Part shown: in pieces, positions 1-9,126 of the stretch
Position numbering within the stretch: the first letter of the stretch is position 1
How the letters are laid out: every line of letters starts with the position of its first letter
DNA from: Paenibacillus paeoniae
Lineage (GTDB): Bacteria; Bacillota; Bacilli; Paenibacillales; Paenibacillaceae
Length of the DNA stretch: 64,000 nucleotides
Assembly (NCBI RefSeq): GCF_003388735.1
Contig: NZ_QUBQ01000008.1
Span: 1-64,000, forward strand
Direction of reading: 5' to 3'
Translations under genes and position numbers: made by a program
The notes under the pieces: generated by a model
The model's database searches: none
What the model was told of the DNA's origin: nothing
The model's input: only the letters and a program-made list of their open reading frames with translations

Positions 1-93
1 AGACCCCTTGAAGACGACGAGGTTGATAGGTTCGGGGTGGAAGCACAGCAATGTGTGGAGCTGACGAATACTAATCGGTCGAGGGCTTATCCT
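1..93 (+). rRNA. 23S ribosomal RNA, 3' end (partial)
   Basis: The stretch ending gctgacgaatactaatcggt and then cgagggctta matches the conserved 3' terminus of bacterial 23S rRNA (B. subtilis has the near-identical gacgaatactaatcgatcga). The gene enters from the left of the window and ends near 93; the exact last base is judged by comparison with the Bacillus end. A tRNA cluster follows directly, with no 5S rRNA visible between them. Confidence 0.93.
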
Positions 94-195
94 AATCGTT
101 TGTGGTTCATACAAGCCACGGACAAGCTAAAGTGAAAAAACAGCTACTTTCGTATCCAGTTTTCAAGGTGCAACACATCTTGTGAACATCCATAT

Positions 196-271
196 TCCCT
201 GATAGCTCAGTTGGTAGAGCACTCGACTGTTAATCGAGTTGTCACAGGTTCGAGTCCTGTTCGGGGAGCCA
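196..271 (+). tRNA. tRNA-Asn (GTT)
   Basis: Cloverleaf with acceptor arms TCCCTGA/TCGGGGA, D-arm gctcagttggtagagc, anticodon loop ctGTTaa and T-arm ggttcgagtcc. CCA is encoded at 269-271. First gene of the cluster behind the 23S gene. Confidence 0.96.
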
Positions 272-277
272 TTATCT

Positions 278-365
278 GGAGAAGTACCCAAGTGGCTCAA
301 GGGGACCCTCTGCTAAGGGGTTAGACTGCGTAAGTGGTGCGAGGGTTCGAATCCCTCCTTCTCCG
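278..365 (+). tRNA. tRNA-Ser (GCT)
   Basis: An 88-nt class II tRNA with a long variable arm. Acceptor arms are GGAGAAG/CTTCTCC and the anticodon is GCT, decoding AGC/AGT. The discriminator is G365. CCA is not encoded, unlike most of its neighbours. Confidence 0.95.
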
Positions 366-389
366 TATGAACTTTTTCTACATATGTAA

Positions 390-464
390 GGCCCGTTGGT
401 CAAGGGGTTAAGACACCTCCCTTTCACGGAGGTAACAGGGGTTCGAATCCCCTACGGGTCACCA
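390..464 (+). tRNA. tRNA-Glu (TTC)
   Basis: Acceptor arms GGCCCGT/ACGGGTC with one G-T pair, anticodon loop ctTTCac, T-loop ttcgaat, and encoded CCA at 462-464. Confidence 0.95.
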
Positions 465-478
465 ATTTTTATTAACGA

Positions 479-558
<80 letters not shown>

Positions 559-586
559 CACACTTGTGGATATCAATCATTAATGT

Positions 587-615
587 CTCGTTGTAGCTTA
601 ACTGTTAGAACGGAT
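587..615 (+). pseudogene. truncated tRNA-Thr remnant
   Basis: The stretch cgttgtagcttaactgttag aligns with the 5' third of the intact tRNA-Thr at 742 (cgttgtagctcaactggtag) with substitutions, then stops; no anticodon or T-arm follows. It sits about 155 bp before the intact gene, the same offset as between the two fMet genes, so it is the decayed end of a tandem duplication. Confidence 0.75.
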
Positions 616-632
616 CACAAATTTTTTAACGA

Positions 633-709
<77 letters not shown>

Positions 710-741
710 ATCCACTACTTGTGGAAATCATCCATTAATAT

Positions 742-817
<76 letters not shown>

Positions 818-824
818 TTTTTTT

Positions 825-899
825 GCGGAAGTGGCTCAGCGGTAGAGCATCGCCTTGCCAAGGCGAGGGTCGCGGGTTCGATTCCCGTCTTCCGCTCCA
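825..899 (+). tRNA. tRNA-Gly (GCC)
   Basis: Acceptor arms GCGGAAG/CTTCCGC, anticodon loop ttGCCaa, T-arm cgggttcgattcccg and encoded CCA. Confidence 0.96.
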
Positions 900-904
900 T
901 TTAA

Positions 905-981
905 CGGGATGTAGCTCAGCTTGGTAGAGCACCTGGTTTGGGACCAGGGGGTCGCATGTTCAAATCGTGTCATCCCGACCA
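905..981 (+). tRNA. tRNA-Pro (TGG)
   Basis: Acceptor arms CGGGATG/CATCCCG, anticodon loop ttTGGga, D-arm gctcagcttggtagagc and encoded CCA. Last tRNA of the cluster; a terminator follows 16 bp later. Confidence 0.95.
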
Positions 982-997
982 TTTTTATAGTTAAGGT

Positions 998-1028
998 AAC
1001 CGAACTCTTTAAGAGTGTCGGTTTTTTT
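998..1028 (+). terminator. Rho-independent terminator of the tRNA cluster
   Basis: Inverted repeat aaccgaactctt / aagagtgtcggtt followed directly by a run of seven T. It lies just behind tRNA-Pro and ends the rRNA-tRNA transcription unit. Confidence 0.8.
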
Positions 1029-1045
1029 GTTTTTATGATAAAGAA

Positions 1046-1102
1046 GAAACACGCAGATAGAATAACAGCGGGAAGGCTGCTTTCTGCGTGTTTCCTTTTT
1101 TT
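1046..1102 (+). terminator. second terminator-like hairpin
   Basis: Arms gaaacacgcaga (1046-1057) and tctgcgtgtttc (1083-1094) pair perfectly over 12 bp and are followed by a T run. It could back up the first terminator. It has no clear T run in the minus direction, so a role for the leftward gene at 1192 is less certain. Confidence 0.65.
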
Positions 1103-1191
1103 ATAGCTAGCGAAAACTCCAGAACCAAATCCAAAGCAAAATACCGATGCACCTATAAATTAAATGTCTGAAGGCTCACTTTTTCATAGAT

Positions 1192-1653
1192 TCAAGGAGC
1201 AGTCCCCCGTTCCACTTCCCTATTTACTTCGCTCCACCATATCCGGTCGATTCGGACCTGATACGCCCCTATATTGGTATTCATCGAGATGAGATCCCCC
1301 GATGTGCACATGAGCAGTTGCTCCGCAATTGGCGAGAAAAAAGAAATACGGTTGATATCAGGTTGGGCTTCATCAGGGAGTACGATTGTAAAGGATTCGG
1401 TCATGCCGTCATCCATATACGTCACCATGACACCGCATCCGATCAGCACAATATTGCGCCATTCGCTTGGCGGACGCTCCATTAACTGTTCCAGCATGCG
1501 GGTATAGGAAGTTAGCAGCTTCTCCACTTGAATTCGTCTGCTTCCGTAATTGGGGAAATATGCGGTAAGGAACTGATTCTTCTCATCGCGCAGCGAAATA
1601 AGCTGTTGCATGAACATCTCCTTTAGCTCATCACATTCGGACCTATGGCTCAT
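1192..1653 (-). CDS. GreA/GreB C-terminal-domain protein (transcription elongation factor-like)
   Basis: A 153-residue protein. The C-terminal half (about 85-150: FTIVLPDEAQPD, FFSPIAEQLL, GDLISMN, YQVRIDRI) resembles the FKBP-like C-terminal domain of GreA/GreB elongation factors, which binds RNA polymerase near its secondary channel. The N-terminal half is helical and charged, compatible with the Gre coiled coil, but I cannot show the acidic tip residues needed for cleavage stimulation, so a specific gre symbol is not given. The ATG at 1653 is chosen because AGGAGGTG lies 9-11 nt ahead; a GTG at 1665 sits inside that ribosome-binding site. The end of a 24-codon leader ORF overlaps the start. 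Confidence 0.7.
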   Translation of the reverse strand: MSHRSECDELKEMFMQQLISLRDEKNQFLTAYFPNYGSRRIQVEKLLTSYTRMLEQLMERPPSEWRNIVLIGCGVMVTYMDDGMTESFTIVLPDEAQPDINRISFFSPIAEQLLMCTSGDLISMNTNIGAYQVRIDRIWWSEVNREVERGTAP

Positions 1654-1717
1654 AGTAGATATCACCTCCTATATGCTTGGCACGTGCATGGAAGGTTAAG
1701 CGATTTGTCATTCTCAT
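1643..1717 (-). CDS. 24-residue leader ORF overlapping the Gre-like gene
   Basis: ATG at 1717 is preceded by a perfect AGGAGG with an 8-nt spacer. The ORF begins MRMTNRLTFHARAKH and ends with GGDIYYEP, stopping at 1643, 11 bp inside the Gre-like gene. The ribosome-binding site of the downstream gene is embedded in its final codons, an arrangement that usually couples translation of the two. No family is recognised. It could be a regulatory leader peptide or a small protein in its own right; the strong ribosome-binding site is the main evidence that it is translated. Confidence 0.5.
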   Translation of the reverse strand: MRMTNRLTFHARAKHIGGDIYYEP

Positions 1718-1926
1718 GTCCAATTCCTCCTGAAATAATAATAGAGGCCGCCTGCGATAGCAGAGGCCTTGTAACCAGTGTAGCAAATTAACAGTGGAAT
1801 ACAACCTTTCTTTGATGAAACATTCGAATAGCACAGGGGAATAAAGGAAATAGTAATCTCATGTCGATTGTACCGGCAAAAAATCGTATGGCCTTTGATC
1901 GTTCGAGGCCTGAGAGGAGAGTTATT

Positions 1927-2739
1927 TTGCGCAGGAAGATTATGAGGCTGACAGCCGCGGTAACGGTTTTGGCAGCCATACTTGCAAGTCCTTGCGGTGT
2001 GCAGGCACAACCAGGGACCTTTCATTTCGGGTTCAAGAAAAGTGTAGATGGCAAGCTGCCTTCGATTGACGAGGAGGGATTCAAGCCGATTATAACGAAG
2101 CATGGCGCGTTATTTTTGGGAGATACGACGCGCAAGGAGCTATTCCTAACTTTCGATAACGGGTATGAAAACGGGCTGACCGGCAAAATTTTGGATGTGC
2201 TTAAGGAGAAGCAGGTGCCGGCCACGTTTTTTGTAACAGGCCACTATATTAAGGATCAGCCGGAGCTTCTGAAACGAATGGCTTCGGAGGGACATATCAT
2301 CGGCAACCACTCCTGGAGCCATCCTGATATGACTACGTTATCTGACGATGCGATCCGGATTGAGCTGGAGAAGGTAAAGGAGCAGGTTCAAGAAGTGACG
2401 GGGCAGCAGGAAATGACTTATTTGAGGCCGCCAAGAGGGATCTTTAGTGAAAAGGTGCTGGCTGCGAGCAAAAGCTCAGGCTATACCAGCGTCTTTTGGT
2501 CGATCGCATACAAGGACTGGGACGTTAGAGCGCAGAAAGGCGCTTCCTACGCCTTCCAGCAAGTAACTAAGCAATTGCATCCAGGCGCAATCCTGCTGCT
2601 CCACTCCGTATCGCAAGACAATGCAGATGCTCTTGCGAGCATTATCGATGAGGCAAGAAGGCAAGGCTATGAATTCAAGGGTTTGCCGGAGCTAAGCTCA
2701 TCTGCTGAGGAGGCCCCTGCTCCTCAACCAGCATCATAA
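1927..2739 (+). CDS. pdaA: delta-lactam-biosynthetic polysaccharide deacetylase
   Basis: A NodB-fold N-deacetylase, 270 residues. In spore-formers PdaA deacetylates N-acetylmuramic acid in spore cortex peptidoglycan as a step to muramic delta-lactam, needed for germination. Seen: a signal peptide (RRK then a hydrophobic stretch ending VQA at about residue 28), motif TFDNGYENG with catalytic/metal Asp near 77, HSWSHPDM with metal-binding His at about 128 and 132, and RPPRG at about 167-171. FDNGYENG is the PdaA-type signature. Start: TTG at 1927 has AGGAG 7 nt upstream and opens directly into the signal peptide; an in-frame ATG at 1861 has no good ribosome-binding site. The protein is probably anchored or secreted into the forespore intermembrane space. 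Confidence 0.9.
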   Translation: MRRKIMRLTAAVTVLAAILASPCGVQAQPGTFHFGFKKSVDGKLPSIDEEGFKPIITKHGALFLGDTTRKELFLTFDNGYENGLTGKILDVLKEKQVPATFFVTGHYIKDQPELLKRMASEGHIIGNHSWSHPDMTTLSDDAIRIELEKVKEQVQEVTGQQEMTYLRPPRGIFSEKVLAASKSSGYTSVFWSIAYKDWDVRAQKGASYAFQQVTKQLHPGAILLLHSVSQDNADALASIIDEARRQGYEFKGLPELSSSAEEAPAPQPAS

Positions 2740-2753
2740 CTAATTGAACAAAT

Positions 2754-2787
2754 ACAAGCCCCTGGTACCTAAGTACCGGGGGCTTGC
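2754..2787 (+). terminator. hairpin between convergent pdaA and yhbH
   Basis: Near-perfect inverted repeat caagcccctggtac / gtaccgggggcttg around the loop ctaa, with little T run on either side. Its place between converging genes suggests a bidirectional terminator. Confidence 0.65.
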
Positions 2788-2806
2788 TTGCGCAGACGGT
2801 ATTGAT

Positions 2807-3970
2807 TTAGCCGATGATCCCCTCACGCTTCCGGAAAAACGACTTCAGCGCGTTGTACACCTCGCCCTTTTCTTTGATGACGTAATACATAAAATGCTGG
2901 AGATTAATATGTTTATAGGCCGACATGAGGGTGCTGGAGCGGTTGTATTGGTTCACTTCCCCGTAGCCGAACAGATTGGACCGTTTGAGCAGCTCGCCGA
3001 TCAGCTTGACGCACCGCTCGTTGTCGCTGGTCAGATTGTCACCGTCAGAGAAGTGGAACGGATAAATATTGTATAGGCTCGGACTGAATCGGCTGTCGAT
3101 AACCTCCAGAGCTTTCATATACGCCGAGGAACAAATTGTCCCTCCGCTCTCTCCACGGGTGAAAAACTCTTCTTCGCTAACTTCCTTTGCTTCCGTATGA
3201 TGGGCAATGAACACGATATCAACCTTCTCGTATTGATGGCGCAGAAAACGAGTCATCCAGAAGAAAAAGCTGCGGGCTACATACTTTTCGAACGAGCCCA
3301 TCGATCCCGATGTATCCATCATGGCCAAAATAACGGCGTTGGACTGCGGCTTGACGATCTCCTCCCAGGTTTTGTAGCGCAGATCATCCGGGCTGATGCC
3401 GTGGATTCCGGGCTGTCCTGACGTAGCATTACGCCGTAAGTTCTCGATAATGGTTCGCTTCTTGTCGATGTTGGACATGATGCCTTTTTTGCGGATATCG
3501 TTAAACCGGATCTCTTTGGTCTCCAGTTGATCCTTGTCCTTCTGCTTTAGGAACGGAAGCTCTAATTCTTCGAAAAGCATCGTCTCTAGCTCCGCTAAGG
3601 AAATCTCCGCCTCAATGACATCCTCGCCGGGCTGATCGCCGGCGCCTTCCCCTTTGCCGCCTTTTTTCGCCGCTTGCGGATCTACCCCCAGTACGTCGCC
3701 TACCTGGCTTTCTCCGTCGCCTTGGCCCACATGCTTGTTTTTATTGTAATTATAAACAAAGCGGTATTCATCCAGGCTCCGAATTGGCACTTTGATGACT
3801 TGTTTGCCGTCAGACATGACTATGCTTTCTTCGGATACAAGATCGGGCAAATTTTGCTTAATAGCTTCTCGTACTTTTTGCTGATGGCGAGCCTGATCCT
3901 GATACCCCTTGCGGTGCAGTGACCAATCCTCGCGCGATACAATGAACATGCCGTTGTCAGCTGGACTCAT
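2807..3970 (-). CDS. yhbH: sporulation protein YhbH (DUF444, VWA-like)
   Basis: 387 residues, the usual size of the family. YhbH belongs to the DUF444 family, is made in the mother cell in B. subtilis, and is linked genetically to sporulation; its biochemical role is not settled. Seen: N-terminal [14 protein letters not shown], a low-complexity Gly/Lys segment, and a von Willebrand A-like domain with a MIDAS motif (MMDTSGSMG) for a divalent metal. The start is the ATG at 3970, preceded by GGGAGGTG at 9 nt; a longer reading frame to 4021 lacks a ribosome-binding site. It converges on pdaA, another sporulation gene. Firmicute relatives often sit near prkA and spoVR, not visible here. Confidence 0.92.
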   Translation of the reverse strand: MSPADNGMFIVSREDWSLHRKGYQDQARHQQKVREAIKQNLPDLVSEESIVMSDGKQVIKVPIRSLDEYRFVYNYNKNKHVGQGDGESQVGDVLGVDPQAAKKGGKGEGAGDQPGEDVIEAEISLAELETMLFEELELPFLKQKDKDQLETKEIRFNDIRKKGIMSNIDKKRTIIENLRRNATSGQPGIHGISPDDLRYKTWEEIVKPQSNAVILAMMDTSGSMGSFEKYVARSFFFWMTRFLRHQYEKVDIVFIAHHTEAKEVSEEEFFTRGESGGTICSSAYMKALEVIDSRFSPSLYNIYPFHFSDGDNLTSDNERCVKLIGELLKRSNLFGYGEVNQYNRSSTLMSAYKHINLQHFMYYVIKEKGEVYNALKSFFRKREGIIG

Positions 3971-4176
3971 TTTCGGAGCACCTCCCTCGCTTATTTGTTT
4001 GCTGTTAATCAATATATTCAAGTGGCGTGCGGTTATGTGAACGAATTGAGTCCAATCCTATGAATCTATTAGACAAGCGTGGGCATAAGAAGGGAAGCTC
4101 TAGCTACTCAGCCTACAGGGGTGATAGAATAATAGGAAGGACTGCGGCGCCATGCTGCGGGAGAGGAAGTGAAGGA

Positions 4177-5355
4177 ATGAAGCTGTTGCATACGGCGGAT
4201 TGGCATCTGGGCAAGCTGATTCAAGGTGTCTATATGACAGAGGATCAGCGCTATGTGCTGGAGCAATTAATAGAAGCGATTCGGGAAGAGAAGCCCGATG
4301 CTGTCATTATAGCCGGCGATCTCTATGACCGGGCCATCCCGCCTACGGAGGCAGTTGAGCTGCTGGATGAGACGTTGAGGCGGATCGTGATCGATTTGGC
4401 GACGCCCGTGCTCGCGATATCGGGCAATCATGACAGTCCCGACCGGATCAGCTTTGGCACCAGCATGATGGAAAGTCGAGGCTTATATCTGACAGGACAA
4501 TTACGTCTGGACAGGAGTCCCGTCATTCTTCGCGATGAATATGGAGAGGTGCACTTTCACCTGATTCCATACGCTGACCCGGCTCAAATCCGACATGGGT
4601 TGGCCGATGACACCATTCGATCGCATGATGATGCGATGAGGGCAATCGTAAGTCGTTTGGAGAAGTCGATGGACCCGGCTGCCCGACATGTGCTGATTGG
4701 ACATGCATTTGTTACTCCTGCCGGCGAAGCCGCTCATAACACAAGCGAGTCGGAGCGACCTCTGGCGATTGGCGGTGCGGAGCATGTGAGTGCAGCCCAC
4801 TTCGGGCCCTTTCACTATGTGGCACTTGGACATCTGCATCAGTCGCACTATGTACGGCATGAACATATACGTTACGCGGGTTCACCGCTGAAATATTCCA
4901 TATCGGAAGAAAAGCATAACAAAGGTTATCTCATGGTGGAGCTGGATGAGCAAGGTCATGTGACAGTGGAAAAAAGAGAGCTTCGTCCGCTGCGAAACAT
5001 GAGACGGGTGGCAGCGACCTTGGAAGAGCTGGAGCAGCATAAGGTCAGCGATGACTACGTCTTCGTCACGTTGTTAAGTGATCATCCTATCTTGTTCCCG
5101 ATGGAGAAGGTGCGGGCTGTATACCCCAATGCCATGCATGTGGAGCGAAAAATAAAAACGGCCGCTTCGGAGGCCGCATCTGCATTTGAAGATACGGGTA
5201 TGACATCTGCTCCTAAACGAAGCGAAAGCAATCCTGTGGAACTGTTCGCCGCATTCTACGAAGAGGTGAAGAGCATTCCGTTAACGAAGGAGAAGAGAGC
5301 GCTGTTTGAACGGGAATTTGGAGCTCTTCTCCAAGAGAGCGGAGGTGACGCATGA
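4177..5355 (+). CDS. sbcD: nuclease SbcCD subunit D (Mre11-like)
   Basis: Metallophosphoesterase nuclease of the SbcCD (bacterial Mre11-Rad50) complex, which cuts hairpins and processes DNA ends. 392 residues. Metal-binding motifs are in order: DWHLGK (8-13), GDLYDR (47-52), GNHDS (83-87), then GHAFV and GHLH in the middle of the protein. The last 100 residues contain the capping and SbcC-binding region. ATG at 4177 is chosen because MKLLHTADWH is the family N terminus and a purine-rich GAGGAAG precedes it; the upstream open frame to 4027 is not conserved-looking. The stop overlaps the sbcC start by four bases (ATGA), so the two are co-translated. Confidence 0.96.
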   Translation: MKLLHTADWHLGKLIQGVYMTEDQRYVLEQLIEAIREEKPDAVIIAGDLYDRAIPPTEAVELLDETLRRIVIDLATPVLAISGNHDSPDRISFGTSMMESRGLYLTGQLRLDRSPVILRDEYGEVHFHLIPYADPAQIRHGLADDTIRSHDDAMRAIVSRLEKSMDPAARHVLIGHAFVTPAGEAAHNTSESERPLAIGGAEHVSAAHFGPFHYVALGHLHQSHYVRHEHIRYAGSPLKYSISEEKHNKGYLMVELDEQGHVTVEKRELRPLRNMRRVAATLEELEQHKVSDDYVFVTLLSDHPILFPMEKVRAVYPNAMHVERKIKTAASEAASAFEDTGMTSAPKRSESNPVELFAAFYEEVKSIPLTKEKRALFEREFGALLQESGGDA

Positions 5356-8300
5356 GACCGCTTAGACTAATGATGAAGGCATTCGGTCCGTATCGGGACG
5401 AGGAAGTCATCGATTTTACCGGGCTTGGCGAACGCAGGCTGTTTGTGATATCGGGCCATACAGGAGCGGGAAAGACGTCGATTTTCGATGCGATATGTTT
5501 TGCTTTATACGGTATGGCAAGCGGCGAGGATCGATCTGATCCCAGAATGCTGCGCAGCCAATTTGCCGACGATGAGACGCATACGGCTGTGGAACTGGAT
5601 TTTTCGGTGGGCGCCAAGGCGTACCGTGTTTTTCGGCAGATGAAGCATCGCAAGGGCAGCAACCGCAGCGAGACGGGAGAGAAGACGGAGCTGTATGAAT
5701 TAAAGGACGGCAAAGCTACTCCGGCTACGGATCGCTTCATCACGACGGAAGTGAATGCAAAGCTGCTTGCTATCGTTGGATTGACAAAGGATCAATTCAG
5801 CCAGATTGTGATGCTTCCGCAAGGAGAATTCCGCAAGCTGCTGACATCCGATACGGACAACAAGGAAGAGATATTGCGCCGCATCTTCCGAACGGAGCTA
5901 TACGAGAAGCTTGAAGCCAGATTTCAGCAGCGCAACAGGGAGCTCCAGGATCGGTTGAAGGAAGCGCGAGCGGCAACATCAGCGACGATGCGGCAAGCGC
6001 AAGAGACGCTTCCTGTGCGAGAAGGCAGCCGGCTGGCAGACACGTTCACGCAAGAGGTATACAGTGTGACGCAGGTTTTGGAAGGGCTGGCAATCGAGAC
6101 AGACTACTACCGGGATCAGGCTGAGCTGGCGGGTGAAAGCAAGCTTAAGCTGTCGAGCGAGATGGATGCGAAGCAAGATCAACTTCGCGTAGCCCAGGCA
6201 ATCAACGCCAAGTATGACGAGCTTGAGACCAAACGTACGCAGCTTATCGCTTACCAGGAGCAAGAGCCGGGAATAAAGGAGCAAGAGCAGAGGCTTGAGC
6301 TTGCGAAGAGGGCCGCTGTACTGATTCCTTACGAAGAGCAGGCCAATCAAACGGTGCAGGCAAAGCGGATTAAGCATGAGGCGCTCCAGAACAGGGAATT
6401 GGCGCTCCAGGCAGCAGAGGTGGAATGGAGCGCTGCGCAAGCCGTTCATCGCGAGGAAGGGGAGAGAGAGCCGCTTCGCCGGAGCGCCGAGCGCGAGCTT
6501 ATTAGGCTGCAAGACCTTGAGCCAAGCGTAGCGTCATTAAGCGTACAGCAGAAGCATGTTCATGAATTCATTCAGCTGGAGTCGAAGGCTCGAGGTTATC
6601 TGAATGCCAATGAGCAATCATTAGCGAAGCTTAAAGAGCAGAGAGTGCTGTTATCTACGGAGCTTCAAGGAATCGATGCTTCTATTGCGGAGCTTCCCGA
6701 CAAGCTGGATAAGCTTAGAACGATTGAACAGCAAGGGAAGACGCTTAAGCGTCTATTGGAAGTCTCGGAAGAGGGCATGCGTCTTCAAGGGCTCGAACAA
6801 GAAGGACTGCGAGCGTTGGAAACGGCAGCGGCCGAGCATGAACGGGCAGAACGATTATGGCTGGAAGGTCAGGCAAGCCTGCTGGTTGTCCATCTGCTGG
6901 CGGGTGCTCCGTGTCCGGTGTGCGGAAGTACGGATCATCCTTCCAAAGCTCATGTCGAAGGAGAGCTCCCCTCAAAGGAAAAGCTGCAGCAAACCAAAGA
7001 TACGCTTACAGCCATCCAAAACGAATGGTTCGCCGCAAAGGCCCAGGCAGCTTCAGCCACAGCTACTCATGCTACATTACTAGAGGAGCTTGAAGAGCTT
7101 GGGATTACACTCGATACAGGGTTGCCAAGTGAGCAGTTGGTAAGCGCGATACGTGAACGCCAGGGGGTCTTGCGTGATCAATGGAGGCAGCATAAGGACA
7201 CGGTGCAGAAGCTTCAAGGGGATGCGAAACATGCCGAACAATTAAGAGAGACGCTTGGAAACACCGAAACGGAACTGATGCGGCAGGAGCCGGAGCGGGA
7301 ACGGCTTCAAGCAGAGCTGCAGCAGCTCGCAGTGAAGCGGTCGGCGGGACAAGCCTCCCTTGATAAGGAACTGGAGAGAATCCCGGAAGATTTGCGAAGC
7401 CCGGACACATTGGCAGCTCGAACGAAGGAGCAAGGCGCCGTATTCCGGGATATGGAGCAGGTATGGCTGTCAGTCCAGCAACGACTTCAGAGTGCCGCAT
7501 CGAGGATGTCAGAGTGCAAGGTATATGCCGAGCAGGCTAAAAGCTCATTGGCCGAGGCGGAGGAATACGCTGGAATTGCTGCAAAACGTCTGGAGCATGA
7601 GTTGCTGCTAGGGGGCTTCTCCTCGCTTGAGGAATATCGCTCTGCTGTTATGAAGGATGAGGATAGCAGGCGTGTCCGCGAGAGAATTGAAGCTTTTCGT
7701 TCCGCAGCAGCAGCGGTACGGGAACGGCTGGCGTCGCTTGCGCAAGAGCTACAAGGCTCTCCAAGGCAAGAGACAGAGGAGCTTCTGACCGCGATAGCAG
7801 AAACGAAGACTAACTATGAGTCTATTGTTGCAAGCGAAGGACGTTCGCGGCGTTATGAGGAAGAGGCGTCTCGCCTGGCCGAATCGATAAGACTATCGGG
7901 CTCTCGTATGGCAGGCTTGGAAGAAGAGATGGAAGGCGTGCTTGATCTCTATTCCATGCTTAAGGGAGACAATGCGCTTAAAATGTCCTTCGAGCGCTAT
8001 ATTCTCATTGAATATTTGGAGCAAATCCTGAGCATGGCTAACGTGAGGTTGAAGGAGCTGTCGAGTGGTCAATATGAGCTTCAACGGAGCGACAGACTGG
8101 AGACTCGCGGCAAGCAGAGCGGACTAGGCCTTGATGTCTACGATGCGTATACGGGTCAATTACGAGATGTAAAGACACTGTCGGGCGGAGAAAAGTTCAA
8201 TGCTTCTTTATGCCTGGCACTCGGTATGACCGACGTCATTCAGAGTCATCAGGGAGGCGTCTCGATCGAAACGATGCTTATTGATGAAGGCTTCGGTTCA

Positions 8301-8477
8301 TTGGACGAGGAGTCGCTGCACAAAGCGGTGGCAGCACTTGTTGATTTGCAGAAGGCGGGGCGGATGATCGGAGTCATCTCTCATGTGGCGGAATTGAAAG
8401 AAGCATTCCCGGCATGCTTGGAAGTTAGCAAATCACGAGAGGGATTCAGCAGAACGACTATCGTGCTTAAATCATGA
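5352..8477 (+). CDS. sbcC: exonuclease SbcCD subunit C (Rad50-like SMC ATPase)
   Basis: The ATPase partner of SbcD, 1041 residues. Seen: N-terminal ATPase half with Walker A GHTGAGKT (35-42) and the Q-loop region DQFSQIVMLPQGEFRK; two long, Glu/Gln/Leu-rich coiled-coil arms; a zinc-hook CPVC near 520 between the arms that dimerises complexes through a shared Zn; and a C-terminal ATPase half with signature LSGGEKF near 943 and Walker B MLIDEGFGSLDEE near 975. Length and architecture are complete. It overlaps sbcD by 4 bp. No frameshift or missing motif is seen. Confidence 0.96.
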   Translation: MRPLRLMMKAFGPYRDEEVIDFTGLGERRLFVISGHTGAGKTSIFDAICFALYGMASGEDRSDPRMLRSQFADDETHTAVELDFSVGAKAYRVFRQMKHRKGSNRSETGEKTELYELKDGKATPATDRFITTEVNAKLLAIVGLTKDQFSQIVMLPQGEFRKLLTSDTDNKEEILRRIFRTELYEKLEARFQQRNRELQDRLKEARAATSATMRQAQETLPVREGSRLADTFTQEVYSVTQVLEGLAIETDYYRDQAELAGESKLKLSSEMDAKQDQLRVAQAINAKYDELETKRTQLIAYQEQEPGIKEQEQRLELAKRAAVLIPYEEQANQTVQAKRIKHEALQNRELALQAAEVEWSAAQAVHREEGEREPLRRSAERELIRLQDLEPSVASLSVQQKHVHEFIQLESKARGYLNANEQSLAKLKEQRVLLSTELQGIDASIAELPDKLDKLRTIEQQGKTLKRLLEVSEEGMRLQGLEQEGLRALETAAAEHERAERLWLEGQASLLVVHLLAGAPCPVCGSTDHPSKAHVEGELPSKEKLQQTKDTLTAIQNEWFAAKAQAASATATHATLLEELEELGITLDTGLPSEQLVSAIRERQGVLRDQWRQHKDTVQKLQGDAKHAEQLRETLGNTETELMRQEPERERLQAELQQLAVKRSAGQASLDKELERIPEDLRSPDTLAARTKEQGAVFRDMEQVWLSVQQRLQSAASRMSECKVYAEQAKSSLAEAEEYAGIAAKRLEHELLLGGFSSLEEYRSAVMKDEDSRRVRERIEAFRSAAAAVRERLASLAQELQGSPRQETEELLTAIAETKTNYESIVASEGRSRRYEEEASRLAESIRLSGSRMAGLEEEMEGVLDLYSMLKGDNALKMSFERYILIEYLEQILSMANVRLKELSSGQYELQRSDRLETRGKQSGLGLDVYDAYTGQLRDVKTLSGGEKFNASLCLALGMTDVIQSHQGGVSIETMLIDEGFGSLDEESLHKAVAALVDLQKAGRMIGVISHVAELKEAFPACLEVSKSREGFSRTTIVLKS

Positions 8478-8513
8478 AGCTGACCTTTAAAGTATAAAAC
8501 CGAGTGATAGTTA

Positions 8514-8560
8514 AAAAAGTCCCGCATGGGATCGCAGATAGAGCGATTCCATGCGGGACT
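8514..8560 (-). terminator. terminator of the minus-strand membrane-protein gene
   Basis: Stem agtcccgcatgg / ccatgcgggact. On the minus strand it is followed by a run of six T, so it terminates transcription from 9065 leftwards. It may also stop sbcC read-through, but no T run exists in the plus direction. Confidence 0.8.
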
Positions 8561-8579
8561 GCATAACGGTGATTGAAAA

Positions 8580-9065
8580 CTAGACTGCAGTCATTATGCT
8601 GATCAGAAACATAAAGAAGGATCCGATCGTAATCAATGCGTTCAATACGATGCCGATTATGCTGAATACTTTCTTGCGATTCTTCATGCAGGCTCCGATA
8701 ATGCCAAGCACCAGTCCGATGAACGAGATTACGATAGACAGGATCACAAGGAGTCCACCTGCGACAACGGCCCCGAATCCTGCTCCGTTGCCATCGAGGA
8801 TTTGTTGTTGGATATCTTCAGTTGAAGTACCATTCACCAAATCATACGCGTTGGCTGCAATGATAACAATCGCGAGAATAAAAGTGATCACCGATGCCAA
8901 AGCCATGATAAAGGACGTAATTCCGAGTCCCGAATGCTTCAGAATGATAGGTGCTTGACCGTATGGCCCGTTGCCTACGGATGAAAATCCGCTAAATGCC
9001 TGTCCCTGATCTACCGGCTGTCCTTGCGGTTGTTGTTGTTCTTGCTGATTTTGATTGTCGTTCAT
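8580..9065 (-). CDS. small Gln/Pro-rich membrane protein (DUF4190/DUF4064-like)
   Basis: 161 residues. The first 45 are polar and rich in Gln, Pro and Gly with no predicted fold. Three hydrophobic segments follow at about 46-72, 97-126 and 132-161, so the protein sits in the cytoplasmic membrane. The layout of a disordered Q/P/G-rich N terminus followed by a helix hairpin resembles DUF4190/DUF4064 proteins, but no catalytic residue or named motif is visible and no function can be given. It is transcribed alone, leftwards, and ends at a good terminator (8514-8560). The next gene diverges, and both promoters must lie in the 61 bp between them. Confidence 0.7.
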   Translation of the reverse strand: MNDNQNQQEQQQPQGQPVDQGQAFSGFSSVGNGPYGQAPIILKHSGLGITSFIMALASVITFILAIVIIAANAYDLVNGTSTEDIQQQILDGNGAGFGAVVAGGLLVILSIVISFIGLVLGIIGACMKNRKKVFSIIGIVLNALITIGSFFMFLISIMTAV

Positions 9066-9126
9066 AAATAGTCCCCTTCCAGCAGTATGGCAAAATTATA
9101 CACAATAAAGAGAGGATTGAAAACGC

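Noticed and set aside
2744-3076. 110-codon plus-strand frame opposite yhbH
   Set aside because: It begins in the terminator hairpin and runs against a certain gene.
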